64,000 bases of DNA from Sacculina carcini (lineage: Eukaryota > Arthropoda > Thecostraca > Sacculinidae). Under the pieces are notes generated by a model. That model did not search any database and had not been told where the DNA came from. It saw only the letters and a list, made by a program, of their open reading frames with translations. This document shows positions 1 to 10,417 of the stretch, in pieces. The position numbers and the translations under genes were made by a program. The stretch spans positions 7,680,087 through 7,744,086 of the forward strand of contig OU696574.1 of the NCBI GenBank assembly GCA_916048095.2, given 5' to 3'. Within the stretch, counting starts at the first letter, position 1. Every line of letters begins with the position of its first letter.

Positions 1-80
1 GCCACGCCACCAGCCACGCCACCAGCCACGCCACCACCATCGTACAGCAACTGCATCAGCTTGTCGTTCTTCTCGCGAAC
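1..80 (-). CDS. NCOA/tai-like: p160 coactivator exon with LxxLL motif, runs off window
   Basis: Read from 80 down, phase 0, the exon gives VREKNDKLMQLLYD and then Gly-Gly-Val/Ala repeats. LMQLL is an LxxLL nuclear receptor box; its setting resembles receptor box 1 of vertebrate p160 proteins, where a Lys-Leu precedes V/MQLL. The acceptor is the AG at 82-81, preceded by a genuine pyrimidine-rich stretch (about 85-115). This is one of the few acceptors in the gene that is not TG-rich. The following 9-bp repeat (positions 1-36, encoding Gly-Gly-Val-Ala) may be a small coding minisatellite. The exon is cut by the window edge. Confidence 0.72.
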
Positions 81-874
81 CTGGCACGAGTCAAATGCGG
101 GGGTGAAGAGCAGAATGAATGAGATATACGAGAAGCTTAACTGTCAATAAGTAGAATATTGATCACCAGAAACAACAATTAAACATATAAGAGATGGTAA
201 ATTCGATACAAAAATACGAATATGTATCATCAAAATAATATCAAAATATGAACGAAATTGTATTGAAAATTCACATTCAGACACACTTTTGATGTGTCTA
301 AAATAACTAAAAACAACAATGAATAAAATGAAATGTCTAAACGAAATACTAATATATATATACACAATAGAACTGAAAATATTAATTCAAGCATTCGACC
401 GACAGCATACAAACAAATACATCTATGCAATGAATGAACATTATAAACAAAAATAAACAAAGAAAACTGCGATTGACAAAAACGGCGCGTTTAAATGATT
501 TTCCGTTGAAATTGTCGAGCTACAGTCATAGTCGTTACCAGAAATCTTCACTAGGGAGAGCGGGTGACAATGGTTGAATTATAGCGAAACTTAATTGACT
601 AGATATAAATATGCCCAATAAAATACAACTGGAGTTCGTCCATCAGTTCGTTGTGTTTATGGGTTGCACGGGCCTCTGGGACCATACGTAGTTCACTTAA
701 CTGGGATCAGTGACTGGGGTGTACGACCCACTCGACCCCATCCCCCAACCACCCCTCTGACTATGGCCCTTATGAAGACGATTATATACAACGCCCCTAC
801 GTGCCCATACACAAAACACACACACACACACACACACACATGCATACACACACGCGCAAACACATCCAGCTGAC
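81..874 (-). other. p160 intron, AT-rich
   Basis: Intron between the two LxxLL exons (minus strand GT at 874-873, AG at 82-81). A CA tract at 816-852 (TG on the sense strand) lies just inside the 5' splice site. The remainder (130-660) is AT-rich with no gene or recognised repeat. Confidence 0.65.
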
Positions 875-1060
875 CTGGACGGCACAGCGGGTGCGCTGGT
901 CAGGATTCTTGAGCAGCTGGCGCAGCATATTGTCAGTGCAGCCGGCCACCAGCTGACGTACCGCAGGCTGCTGCTGCTTGTGTTGTTGAATATGAGTCGG
1001 CGGCGGTGGGGGATTAACACACACGTTATTGTTACTGTTGTTACTGCCACCAAGAAGACC
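875..1060 (-). CDS. NCOA/tai-like: p160 coactivator exon with first LxxLL motif
   Basis: This exon of 62 codons is phase 0 at both ends. The acceptor is AG at 1062-1061, directly after a ~55-bp (TG)n tract on the sense strand, and the donor is CAG|GTCAGC at 877-871. It encodes a Gly/Asn-rich start, a Pro5 run, a Gln-rich stretch, then NMLRQLLKNPDQ at residues 44-55 of the exon. LRQLL is an LxxLL receptor-interaction motif, with a following Lys-Asn-Pro as is common after receptor boxes. Joined to the exon at 80 it gives two LxxLL motifs only 19 residues apart between their ends. Family p160 receptor boxes are usually spaced by about 50 residues, so this spacing is unusual. Confidence 0.78.
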
Positions 1061-1064
1061 CTGC

Positions 1065-1067
<3 letters not shown>

Positions 1068-1122
<55 letters not shown>
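1068..1122. repeat. (CA)n microsatellite, p160 3' splice-site tract
   Basis: Uninterrupted CA dinucleotide run of about 55 bp. On the gene's sense strand it is (TG)n ending four bases before the cAG acceptor of the exon at 1060. Confidence 0.95.
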
Positions 1123-1123
<1 letters not shown>

Positions 1124-1179
1124 CAATCAACAATAATCAACACTAAGTGGGAACAATCAATACTAGGAAAACTACTGGG

Positions 1180-1510
1180 TTTTGCCGCGTATAAGAGACC
1201 CTTTTCGGGTCGAAATTTAGATTTAAAAAACTAGGGATAGTATTTTATACATGGGAGTAAGTCTTTAAGCACCGATATGTAATATCTGATGAAACAGTTC
1301 ATCAGGCATCATTCGATGACTTATCTGATGATGATGACGAAGAACTGGCTGGAATTGCTAAAGCACTGACTCCAGTGGATATTTCTGATTAGAACGAGGA
1401 GGATTTTAATGATTTCTACGATAAATATAATTAATCATTACCAGAAAACATTTTCTACCGGAATGTTCGCCTCTAAATTGAAGGGTTCTCTTATACACAT
1501 GACTCTGTTA
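1180..1510. mobile_element. pogo/Tigger-like MITE, copy 1
   Basis: The left end CCGCGTATAAGAGACCCTT and the right end (complement ...GTGTATAAGAGAACCC) are inverted, giving terminal repeats around a GTATAAGAG core. The interior at about 1270-1390 matches the copy at 10905-11250 almost base for base. It keeps an open frame ISDETVHQASFDDLSDDDDE followed by ELAGIAKALTPVDIS and a stop, which looks like the acidic C-terminal tail of a transposase. The pogo-like assignment is an inference from TIR style and size (about 330 bp). Confidence 0.65.
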
Positions 1511-1844
1511 AGAACGGAAAACAACGGTGAGTGCATTCTGCAAGTAGCACACGAAACACGACCACTGCGACAGACAGTCTCACCAATATAGGGTCCCTTT
1601 ATATAATCTATCAAATATATATCTATAATATCTTGCGACAAACACGAAACAGTCAACATCATAACAGCGCCTATAAGACTGCCGATAACCACACTGTTAT
1701 TGTCAATAGCTGTGCCGACGACTGAATCAGCGTTGACGACCAGATCGTTGAGCTCTAGAGGGGAATTTCTGAATCCTAGTAGTTTCTAGCAACGCCTAAC
1801 AATACCTAGTAACACTTAACGGGACCCATACGAGGTCCATACAT

Positions 1845-2135
1845 TACGAGGTCCGCCTCGTAGCTAAGACGCACGCTCTGTGCACGGGAGGTTCAGGGTT
1901 CGATTCTCTGGCGAGGTGAAACGTTTGGGTTCGTTTCTGAAAAGGTAGCCCAATTGTCGCACTGCGGGATTTGTGTGTGCGCAGCAGTGAAGTTTCTGTG
2001 CTGGCGGTGACTGCAAAACCCGTGCGGCCGGACCTGCGGTGTGCCAGCCGGGGCCGTGAGGCTTTGCCCATGCATAAATTCACGCGAACATTAGCCTTTC
2101 CATTGCTGTGTTCAAATGCGTGAATATTTTTTTTA
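1845..2135 (+). repeat. tRNA-derived SINE
   Basis: The head has a tRNA-like fold: A-box-like TAGCTAAGACGCACGC, B-box GGTTCGATTCT (about 1894-1904), and CCTCG pairing with CGAGG across the acceptor positions. It is followed by a GC-rich body (1950-2065) unlike the surrounding intron and a T-rich end near 2128. This is the structure of a Pol III SINE rather than a working tRNA gene, since acceptor and anticodon stems are poor. Confidence 0.6.
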
Positions 2136-2708
2136 ACGGGACCCACCGCTACACATTGCACGCACAGGCTCCGCCCCCTGAATTTGACCTAGCGTGACGA
2201 AAGGGATTAATTAATAGCATTAATAGCAGGTTATGAGTGCAACGCTTCAATTATGCTAGGCTAGCTCATAGCTGCCAAGTTGACGCTAGTCACATTATAT
2301 CCCATGTACGCCGCTCGTTGAGAAAACGCAACACTAGACATATCACACATATTCGGACATGTAGCGAATTGTATCACGCGCTCACCGAAGCCATTGCACT
2401 GTCATGAGTTTGCAAGACTTGTACAGAAGAGGGCGTGTATTTGTTATCGTATTTAAAAAGATAACCATTGCAATACACTGTTAAACTTGAGCAAACTTGA
2501 GCAAAATCCCAAAATGTCCATATACGACCGGCGTAAATGGGATATGTCGTACTCAAGCTAGCTCCAGTATCGCCGTGTATCATGCTGCTGCAAACCCCCA
2601 CGTCGATTCTCCCCATACCTGCGCAAACGGGGATACACGCACATTGTAGGCGACGCACAATGAGATAGCGCCACACCTAGCAGCCCCTAGCAACGCATAG
2701 CAACACAC

Positions 2709-3282
2709 CTGCAACTCGCTGTCGGCGGCCGAACTGACTGACACCGTCGATATTGGCAGTGGCGGTTGTTGCTGAACGGAGCGCGGAGGCATGACGATGG
2801 CACCAGAGGCGGTCACAGCAGGGGCAGTGGCAGGGGCGGTGGCAGGGGTCTGTCGCACCATCACATCCAGTGCACTGTCGCTGAACAGCGCCGAAAACAG
2901 GTCGGCATCGTACGAGTCGACAGACGCGGCCGCCGCCATGGACACGCCACCGCCGCTAGTGCCAGACGAAGAGGCGATGGTCGTGGTGGCGGCGGCGGCG
3001 GCAGAGGCGGAGCCAGGAGCGGCACCAGCCACACTGCCGACTGGCGATGACGCAACGGGCGCGGACGCTAGCGACGGCAGCGGCGAGCTGAGGAACTTGT
3101 TCAGATCGGTGGTGATAGAAGCTGCCGCCGCCGATGCGGTCGCCACCGCCGGCAAGGATGCTGTAGAAGGAGACACCGTGGGGCAGGCGGCGTGTGTTGG
3201 CAGTGGCGACGCCAGCGACGGTGATTGAGCAGGTAGTGAGACGCACACGCTCATGCCCCCGTCCGTCGCTGCAATCTCCTCA
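2709..3282 (-). CDS. NCOA/tai-like: p160 coactivator exon, Ala/Ser/Thr/Pro-rich
   Basis: Exon of 574 nt: one base completing a Gly codon, then 191 codons, ending phase 0 at CAG|GTGTGT. The acceptor AG (3284-3283) follows a TG tract (3287-3310 on plus as CA). The start EEIAATDGGMSV follows the PAS-B exon in frame and resembles the short GMS-containing segment just after PAS-B in vertebrate p160 proteins. The rest is low complexity, rich in Ala, Ser, Thr and Pro. Residues 122-141 of the exon (DSYDADLFSALFSDSALDVM) stand out as an acidic, hydrophobic, probably helical segment that could act in transactivation (inference). GC content is far above the flanking introns. The opposite strand is also open here but is a shadow. 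Confidence 0.78.
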
Positions 3283-3643
3283 CTGTATACACACACACAT
3301 ACATAAACACAAATCCAACATGATAACAGGACTGAAACAACACTGACGCAATTGTGTCGTCAAGTTCACCATGAACCAAACAACTCTATAATTTAGAGAG
3401 AAATAAAATAGAGATGGATACAAAAAGGTGAAATCGCAAAACAAAAATATCCACTTAATCAAATAAATATACCTCATTTAATAAAAAAGTGAATATCACT
3501 CCACGATATACATTTTCATGCAGTTTGTGTGTGTATGTGTATGTATGTGTGTCCGTGCGCGTGTGTGTGTGTGCGTCACAAACAATGGGCCAATAATCGC
3601 ACGGTGGCAGAGGCTCAATTATAATGCACGGCGCGACACTCAC
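3283..3643 (-). other. p160 intron of (CA)...(TG) paired type
   Basis: Intron of 361 nt, donor GTGAGT at 3643-3638, acceptor ATACAG. On the sense strand it has a CA-rich tract at 3577-3523, starting about 66 nt after the donor, and a TG tract abutting the acceptor (3310-3287). The two tracts are complementary. The middle is AT-rich with no pyrimidine tract near the acceptor. Confidence 0.75.
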
Positions 3644-3960
3644 CCGCACACCGTGTGAATGGCGTTGATGAAGTGGCTGCCGTCGACCGTATTGGTGAAG
3701 CGACGAGCGCGCGTGCGCAAACGATAACACACGCCGCCGCCGCCGCCGGCCAACGAGCAAGAGGTGGAGCTGGTGGAGGAGTTGGAAGAGGACGAGCACA
3801 TGGACGATGAGGCAGCAGTGGCCAGCCGCCGGTCCAGCACTCGCAGCGAGGCAAGATAGTGAGGAGTCGGCTGTCCACTGTGCAGCACGGTGTTCAAGTA
3901 GTCGACCAGTAGCGGCCGGTCGTCAATGTGTGTCACCGCCAACACATTCTCGCCGACCAG
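3644..3960 (-). CDS. NCOA/tai-like: p160 coactivator exon, PAS-B domain
   Basis: Exon of 317 nt: 105 codons plus two bases. The acceptor is CTAAG at 3965-3961, after a loose TG-rich stretch. The donor is GG|GTGAGT. The product starts LVGENVLAVTHIDDRP, a classical PAS helix-strand motif (LVG, then H-x-D-D), followed by LLVDYLNTVLHSGQ. A Ser/Gly-rich insert (residues 47-76) precedes VCYRLRTRARRFTN, matching the PAS-B beta-strand Y-R in p160 proteins, and then a strand ending INAIHTV. The long Ser/Gly loop inside PAS-B is unusual for the family. A boundary exon upstream may be missing because the intron before it is 6 kb. Confidence 0.8.
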
Positions 3961-6900
3961 CTTAGCCGACACACAGACAAACACACGGACACACAGACAG
4001 TCAGTAAGCAGACTCAGTGGCATGTAATATGGCAATTAATAGGTAATTATGCACTTGTGATGAAGGCTAGTGATGACAGCAGTGACAGCAGTGATGAAGG
4101 CTATATTTGCGTGAATTTTCCCCGGGCAAAGATTAAGCAGTGTCAAATAGCAAGAACAAAAACTGCACCGGCAAGTTGGATACATGAGCAGGCCAGACCA
4201 TTGGAGGATACGCACCTGCAGAAACTGCAACCATACACAGCACGACCATGTCGCTTTTTCCAAAATTCATCCAGATAGTTGAACTCCTATAGACTACTTG
4301 TGCTATCACACGAGTTGGTACTCTTAGCTGCGTCCATCCACCATTACCATCCAAATTGGTTTATGTAACATGCGATGACTTCTGTCCACTTGTAACGACA
4401 CAGAACGAAACAACAATCGGTAAGGTGAGGCCGTGCGATTTCCGAATATAAAATATCTTCTGGCAACGACAAATATCACCATGCTAGCACGACACGACGC
4501 CTACAGACTGCATCGATACGTAGTGTAACAAAACACACACGGTCACTGTCTACTACAAGATGACAGCACCAAAATGGAGTGCTGAGGAGTGAATCAGACA
4601 TCTCAGAAGACGCCAGACGCTCAGACGTCTCAGAAGACACGATCAAAAGAGGAGCGCCGAGATTAAGCAAGGATAAGAATAGCAAGGATAATAGCAAGCC
4701 AGCGTCTCGAATTATGTGAAAGTACCGACTTAAAGAAAGTAGAGATATCAGCACCTGAGTAAGCGCCATGTCAAATTTGAAGATGCAAAATCCCTACTGC
4801 GGCACTTCGTTACAAACTCACGACCTCCACAAGAAAAACGCCATGAGGTTGATCCATCTCCCAGTCAGTTGGTCAAATTTTGACCTTGACACGACAAAAC
4901 TATCACGAGCAAGATAAGAACTTCCATCTGGTCGCGCACAAAAGCTACATGTTTCGTACGTCAATCAGTCGGCAGCGGTATTTCGCACCAAATCGCACTT
5001 CCATACGAAATGGAGGGTGTGGGGTGATGGCCAGAGGAGCGCTATTCTGCTCGTTGCAAATCTACACTTGGCTTACAACAGTGGGCCGATGCAATCAGCA
5101 CACAATAGTCAATATCAGTAACAAAGATAGGTGCGTCAGGATTGGAAAGCACGCCATCATATAGGATCATAGAGCGTGGAGCAAATCGATGACAATGAAA
5201 CCCACACCGGGAAAAGCACGACACACACGCATACACACACACACACACATTATACCAACCACAGAAACCGCAGACACTGCAACACATGCACCAGCACAAT
5301 ACCAAACAGCTTGCATGCCGGGCACACAAAAAACACGTTCGCTCAATGTGTGCCGGCAATATGACACTGGCTCATTGGAGCGCACGACCCAAATTACAGC
5401 TGTGGTTGCATGTGCACACACACACACACCACACCAAACAGGTGACACTCTCTCATTACCAATGGCGTCAAACTGCCGAACCAGCGAAACAGTGAAAAGC
5501 GGAGTGTGTGCCGGTCGAGTCAATGTTAATACATCTCCGATTCACCAACAGGCAAGCCCAGATGAACTTACAAAACCGAGCTTACTATAATCCATTGATC
5601 AATTGCAAATATGTATTACGTTGTGGTCGTTCACGATCCAAACATAATAAAACCACACAATATACGATGCAGCCCCAATCAATTACATCACGTGCCAACA
5701 ATATACACAAAAACATTGGTGCAGGTTATCAATACAAGCGTATATATTCAACCATAAAACGTTAACGTGTTCACACCACAAATCTCTGGATGTAGCATAA
5801 ATGAATTTCATATTTTTAAATGGCGTTCCATGGAAGAACGACCCAGGTTTCTCACAGAGAGATGACAGACAGAGCCACAACACATTTCAAGAGCAGCATG
5901 AGGCGGATGAATGTGCCTGCGCCAAGCATCAGCGATCACGACAAACACGCACGCCACAACACACACACGCACGTACATACACAGTCGTACATACACGCAC
6001 AACCAGCTTACAGAAATCCTCGAAGGTCACATTTACATGACACGCCGCGTGTGGGCAGTGGTGGCAGCGACAAAATGGCCGACACCATGACTATTCATGA
6101 ACACGGCGAGAAAACGGCGCACACACATGCATACACACACACACACACAAGCAATAGTCCAGATCACTGCACAAAACACACGAAGCGAAGCTACGAGTCT
6201 ACGAAGCTAGTCTGACCACCAGATTTCCTCTCAGATCTACCACGTCCTGGTCCGCTGCTTTCTCAGCCTTTTCACATTTTAAGCTTCCTCCATTATAAGT
6301 GTATGCAACGTGCAAGCGCAGTGTGCTCATAGAGAACGCCTATTATCTGCGTAAATCAATTATGAAACCAATAATGCTAAGCGCCCGCTTGAGGACATAT
6401 AATTGGCAATGTTGAGGACACACCATGCGATCATACACGTTTCTTAAGGCTTCATGGTTTTGCAGCCAAAATATGCATTACACCAATTTCAAGCGTATGT
6501 CCTTGCAGAAAAATTGGCAAACCACAAATAAGTGAATTTTTTTCAAACTTGTATTTTGTATTTTCACAGAATCGTGCCAAAAGAAAACCAGAAATCGAGT
6601 TCCGGTAAGCAAGAGTGCATTGAGCCTGTCATGATAAGGATGCAGCCCATGTGGTCCAAAACAATTATCGCAATGTCATTCTGTGCGATTTCTTGATCAA
6701 AACACATCCCACAAGCAATGACCAAAATCGTCGTCATCAATAAAATGGAAGACAAACATATTTTCCACAGGAATTTTGGAAAAGCAAACACGTTGCACCG
6801 AGACCACTGTTGTGGTGGAGGGTCACATTGGAGATCGAGTCAGAAAGACGTTCTGCAATCAAGGTTCTTAACCGGGGCTGTGAGCCAGGTTCCCAAGGGG

Positions 6901-7030
6901 AGCAAGGATTCCTGTGAAACATTAAAGAAAATATATTGCAGTGGAGGTTTTCGTTGTGTGTGCTTATGCTTCTTGTATATCATTTGCTGGCTTGATGTTC
7001 TGAGTGTGATTGCAAGTGGTGTGGTCTTGT

Positions 7031-7064
7031 AGGCGCGCGTGGGACAGCGATGTCACGCGCGCCT
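7031..7064. repeat. 11-bp-stem GC hairpin in a dispersed repeat
   Basis: AGGCGCGCGTG and CACGCGCGCCT form a perfect 11-bp stem around a 12-nt loop. The preceding bases (GTGTGGTCTTGT) and left arm recur near 56753-56790, where the right arm is lost. This marks a dispersed repeat, possibly an LTR or SINE end; the family is not identified. Confidence 0.6.
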
Positions 7065-8577
7065 GTCTTTTAATACAGTTTTGTTCACTTGAAATTGTGT
7101 TTTACATCCGACGTATATGTTTATATTTTTCCTGGAAACCCCGTTTTGCTGAATGCTCTTAAAGAAAATTTCAGCTGTGAGAATGAATATTGAATAAACA
7201 AGCTAGGTTATTAAGTCATTTGCTTTCATATTTTTTCATAGAGCTATCGAAAATCCAGGAAGCAGCGAGAACTGACATCTGATTTGAGAAGACTGCCAAC
7301 ACTTGATAAAGTCAAGAACCAATGTTCTGGAGGGTACCAGTTTGGCAGTATATGTCGGATCTAAAAGTTGTGCAATTTGCAGCAACTGCTTCAACTGATT
7401 GGATCAGAAACGAAGAATTGCCGATGACCTACTAAGAATATCCAAGGACATCAAATCGACTGGCTTGGAAGACAATGTCCTAGCATACGCTTCATCCAGA
7501 AATCAGGAACCAAAGCGATATGCACGTAGATAGCACATAAAACCAGCCGCAGTCACATTTTGCACCGAAGCAGTAAAAACACTTTACATCACACCCGATC
7601 ACAAACTAAAAACGCCAAATTCTGAAAAAAATAAGACCTAAATTAAAAATTATAAAACCAAATTACAAAATGTGTACTATCTAACAAGAGAAAACCTAAA
7701 GAGATTTCTACACTTGAAATAACTTCCAAATTCCTCAAAAAGCACCTGCAAAATGTGAAGAAAATAACGATTATTTCCTCGTCATCAACTACAAAAAAAT
7801 AAATGGTTTGAGGGTTTCAGGGCTTTAAAAAAACGATCGCGCGAGACCCACGAATATATACACGTCACGAAATGCGTAGGTGTATAATGTATGTACACGT
7901 CAACACACATACACACACACACACATACATACACAGTCAAACATATTTTACATTGACCTTGATTAATTTCTCTCGTCAGAATGTTAAATACACGTTACAA
8001 CACCACAGTGGAACGTGTGTATGTGTGTCTGTATGTAATTTATACCGAAGTGTACTTTGTCGACAAATATTTAGAAATTTGTAAAAATAGTGTTGCATAA
8101 AAGCCTCGGTATGGAGTCTCAATTTAAGGAGCGATAATCCACCTGGGTTGTTGTCCTACTGTTGCAGTCGTTCGGTGGTTGAATTAAAAAAAGTGTCAAT
8201 TGATCAGTGTGCATACGCGCGTATATGAGTGTGTGTGTGTGTATGTTTAAGCCAACAACAACACGACACGATACGACAAGCCTGCTCCAGGAACACATCG
8301 ACATACGGCAGTCATACAAACAAATTACACACACGCGCACCAGTGTTTCACTACAGTGACCACAAAATGTGACGGCAAGTTACGGTCGAACGGACATACA
8401 CATGGACATACACACACCCAAACAGTCACACATCCGCCACATACGTCACACAATACTTCCCCATCTGATCTTATTCAACAACCCCCCTCTCTCCCCCCTC
8501 AGCTAGCTTACAAATACAACGTGCATGAAACGCCGCCTCATCTGTGCATACATCAAACGGGACTGCGTTGTGCAAGT

Positions 8578-8578
<1 letters not shown>

Positions 8579-8643
<65 letters not shown>
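8579..8643. repeat. (CA)n microsatellite
   Basis: About 65 bp of uninterrupted CA dinucleotide within the large p160 intron. Confidence 0.95.
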
Positions 8644-8644
<1 letters not shown>

Positions 8645-8799
8645 CTGCACATACGCGACAACCCACAATGCCATAAACGCCGCGACGATTTCTGGTTGCA
8701 CCTTGAATTTAGTGATCTCGCATAAGTCTGCAAACGCCGATAATAGTGCCTAGACAAGGCTGAATGGGTTTAACAGAGAAGATACGACCAAAAGAACAA

Positions 8800-9065
8800 T
8801 GTCAACTTATTATGTCTTTCACTTATTTGAACATTTTGTTCACTAGCTCTATATTTACATATATTTATTCATATTCATGTATGTACTCTATATTTACTCC
8901 AATATTACCATGTAGATTGACTTTCTTCGACTGCTCATTGTGACTCTCCCCTGCCGAGCTACTTAATTCTATTTTATTTTCTTTCGTCCATTTATTTGAT
9001 ATGTTTCGCGCCTCTGATCATTGTGTGCGCTATAGAAAATACATTTGTTGTTGTTGTTGTCAATC
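8800..9065 (+). mobile_element. CR1/L2-like LINE 3' tail
   Basis: AT-rich sequence ending GTGTGCGCTATAGAAAATACATT followed by a short (GTT)n array at 9046-9060. A GCGCTATA...AAATACATTT end plus a trinucleotide microsatellite is the usual 3' end of CR1/L2-type LINEs. No reverse-transcriptase frame remains, so this is a 3' fragment only. Confidence 0.5.
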
Positions 9066-9639
9066 ATGTAAATTATACTCATGTAAGACAAAATTATCCA
9101 GCTTCCATTCTCTCATAATCATGTTGGTTTTGATTTTTCCAATTCTAGCTCTGGATTTGTTTAATAAAATTTCACTAAATCACACTGTTCCGTTTCGCAT
9201 GCCCCAACAGGACGCCAGAACAATCCACAGCGCTCACAACTGATCCGCTCCACAATCGACATCCAATTCACCGCAGGGGCGACAAAATAGCAAATCGGCA
9301 ATTACCGCTTACTATTCTCCGTGTACAAGACATCCACTTCAATTAGTAGGCAAAATTCTGGCAAAGTGTTTTTTGGTAATTAATAACTTTATTGATCATG
9401 GAAACCATTAAATAATACATAATAGATGTTAATCATTGAATAATAGCTGAAATAGTTGTATTGATGCGAAACAAATTAGTTTTTAATTTTAGACATGTTA
9501 ACAATTAATGTTTTAACAGATATAATTACATATCAGATATCGGATCTGGTAATAAAACGCATCTATAAGAGACTCATACTATCATCTATAAGAGACCCCC
9601 ATTTTTAAGCGCAAATTTAGACCAGTGCCTATTACACAC

Positions 9640-9760
9640 CTGGCGCGGACCATCTACGACCGGTTAACCCGCGCATATCAGTTTATTATTCATACTGCGG
9701 ACAAGATTCGAACCGCAACCTTTATGTTAAAGAGCTCACCATTGGAAGCAAGGAAAATCT
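9640..9760 (-). repeat. tRNA-like SINE head
   Basis: On the minus strand GGTTGCGGTTCGAATC (about 9722-9707) is a good Pol III B box, with an A-box-like AATGGTGAGCTC about 30 nt upstream. The flanks do not form a full cloverleaf, so a SINE or tRNA relic is more likely than a gene. Confidence 0.4.
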
Positions 9761-9931
9761 ATCCACGATATAGCACAACATAATGACCTAGCAAACAAGG
9801 ACAGCACCAGAACACCAGAGCCGGGAGCAGAAACAACCACCCAAAGTGACATAGCGAAACCGACAACCGCACACTTCAAGCCACACAAACAAATATACAC
9901 CGACACGAACAGAATTGGTCGCATCTCTCAC

Positions 9932-10417
9932 CGAGCAGAAGAAATCGTGGCGACTGGACGGGGCCATGTTGTGCGTGTCGACCGACAACAACTTGCCACT
10001 CGAGTCAATCATGGTGATCACAGTTTCCGACAGTTGCGGCGACAAACCGGCACCAGTGGGCGTGGCAACCGCGGCAGTGGGCGTGGCAACTGCGGCAGTG
10101 GGCGTGGTAAATGCGGCAGTGGGCGTGGCAACTGCGGCAGTGGGCGTGGCAACTGCGGCAGTGGGCGTGGTAAATGCGGCAGTGGGCGTGGTAACTGCGG
10201 CAGTGGGCGTGGCCACTGCGGCACCAGTGGGCGTGGCCACTGACGAGGTGGGCGTGGTCGTGTCGGGCCGCCGACGCGCCATACACACTAGCAGTTGTTG
10301 ATCGTCCATCGTTGGTGTCGACGCATCAGCCGGAGAACGAGCCGGTCCTACCGCGCCCATGCCCATACCACTGTCACCACTCAGCTCGGGAGATTTCATC
10401 TTCTTCAGTACAGATAT
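9932..10417 (-). CDS. NCOA/tai-like: p160 coactivator exon, inter-PAS segment with TPTAA repeats
   Basis: Exon of 162 codons, phase 0 at both ends; acceptor ACCAG at 10422-10418 and donor TCG|GTGAGA. It begins ISVLKKMKSPELSG and contains QQLLVCMARRRPD, the counterpart of the conserved (M/L)ICVARR segment after PAS-A in p160 proteins. A run of seven-residue TPTAA(V/F)(A/T) repeats follows. The exon ends with ETVITMIDSSGKLLSVDTHN, matching the conserved T-x-x-D-x-x-GK-(V/I)-(V/I)-x-IDT start of PAS-B in the family. The repeats split two motifs that lie close together in vertebrate and insect homologues, so they are an in-frame expansion. Confidence 0.85.
10052..10246. repeat. 21-bp coding minisatellite in p160 exon
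   Basis: About nine tandem 21-bp units (core GTGGGCGTGGCAACTGCGGCA on plus, with AAATGC and ACTGCG variants). Each unit encodes one TPTAA(V/F)(A/T) heptad on the minus strand. Interspersed variants (VT, FT, VA, VA, FT, VA, VA) suggest a higher-order duplication of three units. Confidence 0.92.

Larger units (their letters stand above)
1061..2708 (-). other. p160 intron with TG-tract acceptor, MITE and SINE
   Basis: Intron of 1648 nt. The acceptor side is a pure (CA)n on plus (1068-1122), i.e. (TG)n on the sense strand. It contains a pogo-like MITE (about 1180-1510) and a tRNA-derived SINE (about 1845-2135), annotated separately. 2160-2700 holds nothing recognised except short TAGCAAC repeats near 2680-2705. 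Confidence 0.65.
3961..9931 (-). other. p160 intron, repeat-rich, no gene seen
   Basis: Intron of about 6 kb with CA/TG microsatellites (5220-5250, 5417-5430, 6118-6150, 7900-7925, 8579-8643), a LINE tail (about 8800-9065), a hairpin-bearing repeat at 6870-7100, and a short MITE-like end at 9555-9612. Small open frames across 4000-8500 are CA/TG translations or show no family motif. I see no supported exon inside it. Confidence 0.6.

Noticed and set aside
2791-3228. Plus-strand Ala-rich frame
   Set aside because: Antisense of the GC-rich p160 exon at 2709-3282, which has matching splice phases and family context on the minus strand.
5808-5950. Possible extra p160 exon (HIHPPHAALEMCCGS) in the 6-kb intron
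   Set aside because: It has an acceptor-like GGCGCAG and a donor-like CT|GTGAGA, but its phases do not fit between the phase-0 exons at 9932 and 3960, and the PAS alignment needs no extra segment there.
9915-10301. Plus-strand frames with Val-Gly-Val-Ala or Gly-Ser-Gly-Arg repeats
   Set aside because: They are the antisense of the coding 21-bp minisatellite in the p160 exon; 21-bp units leave several frames open on both strands.
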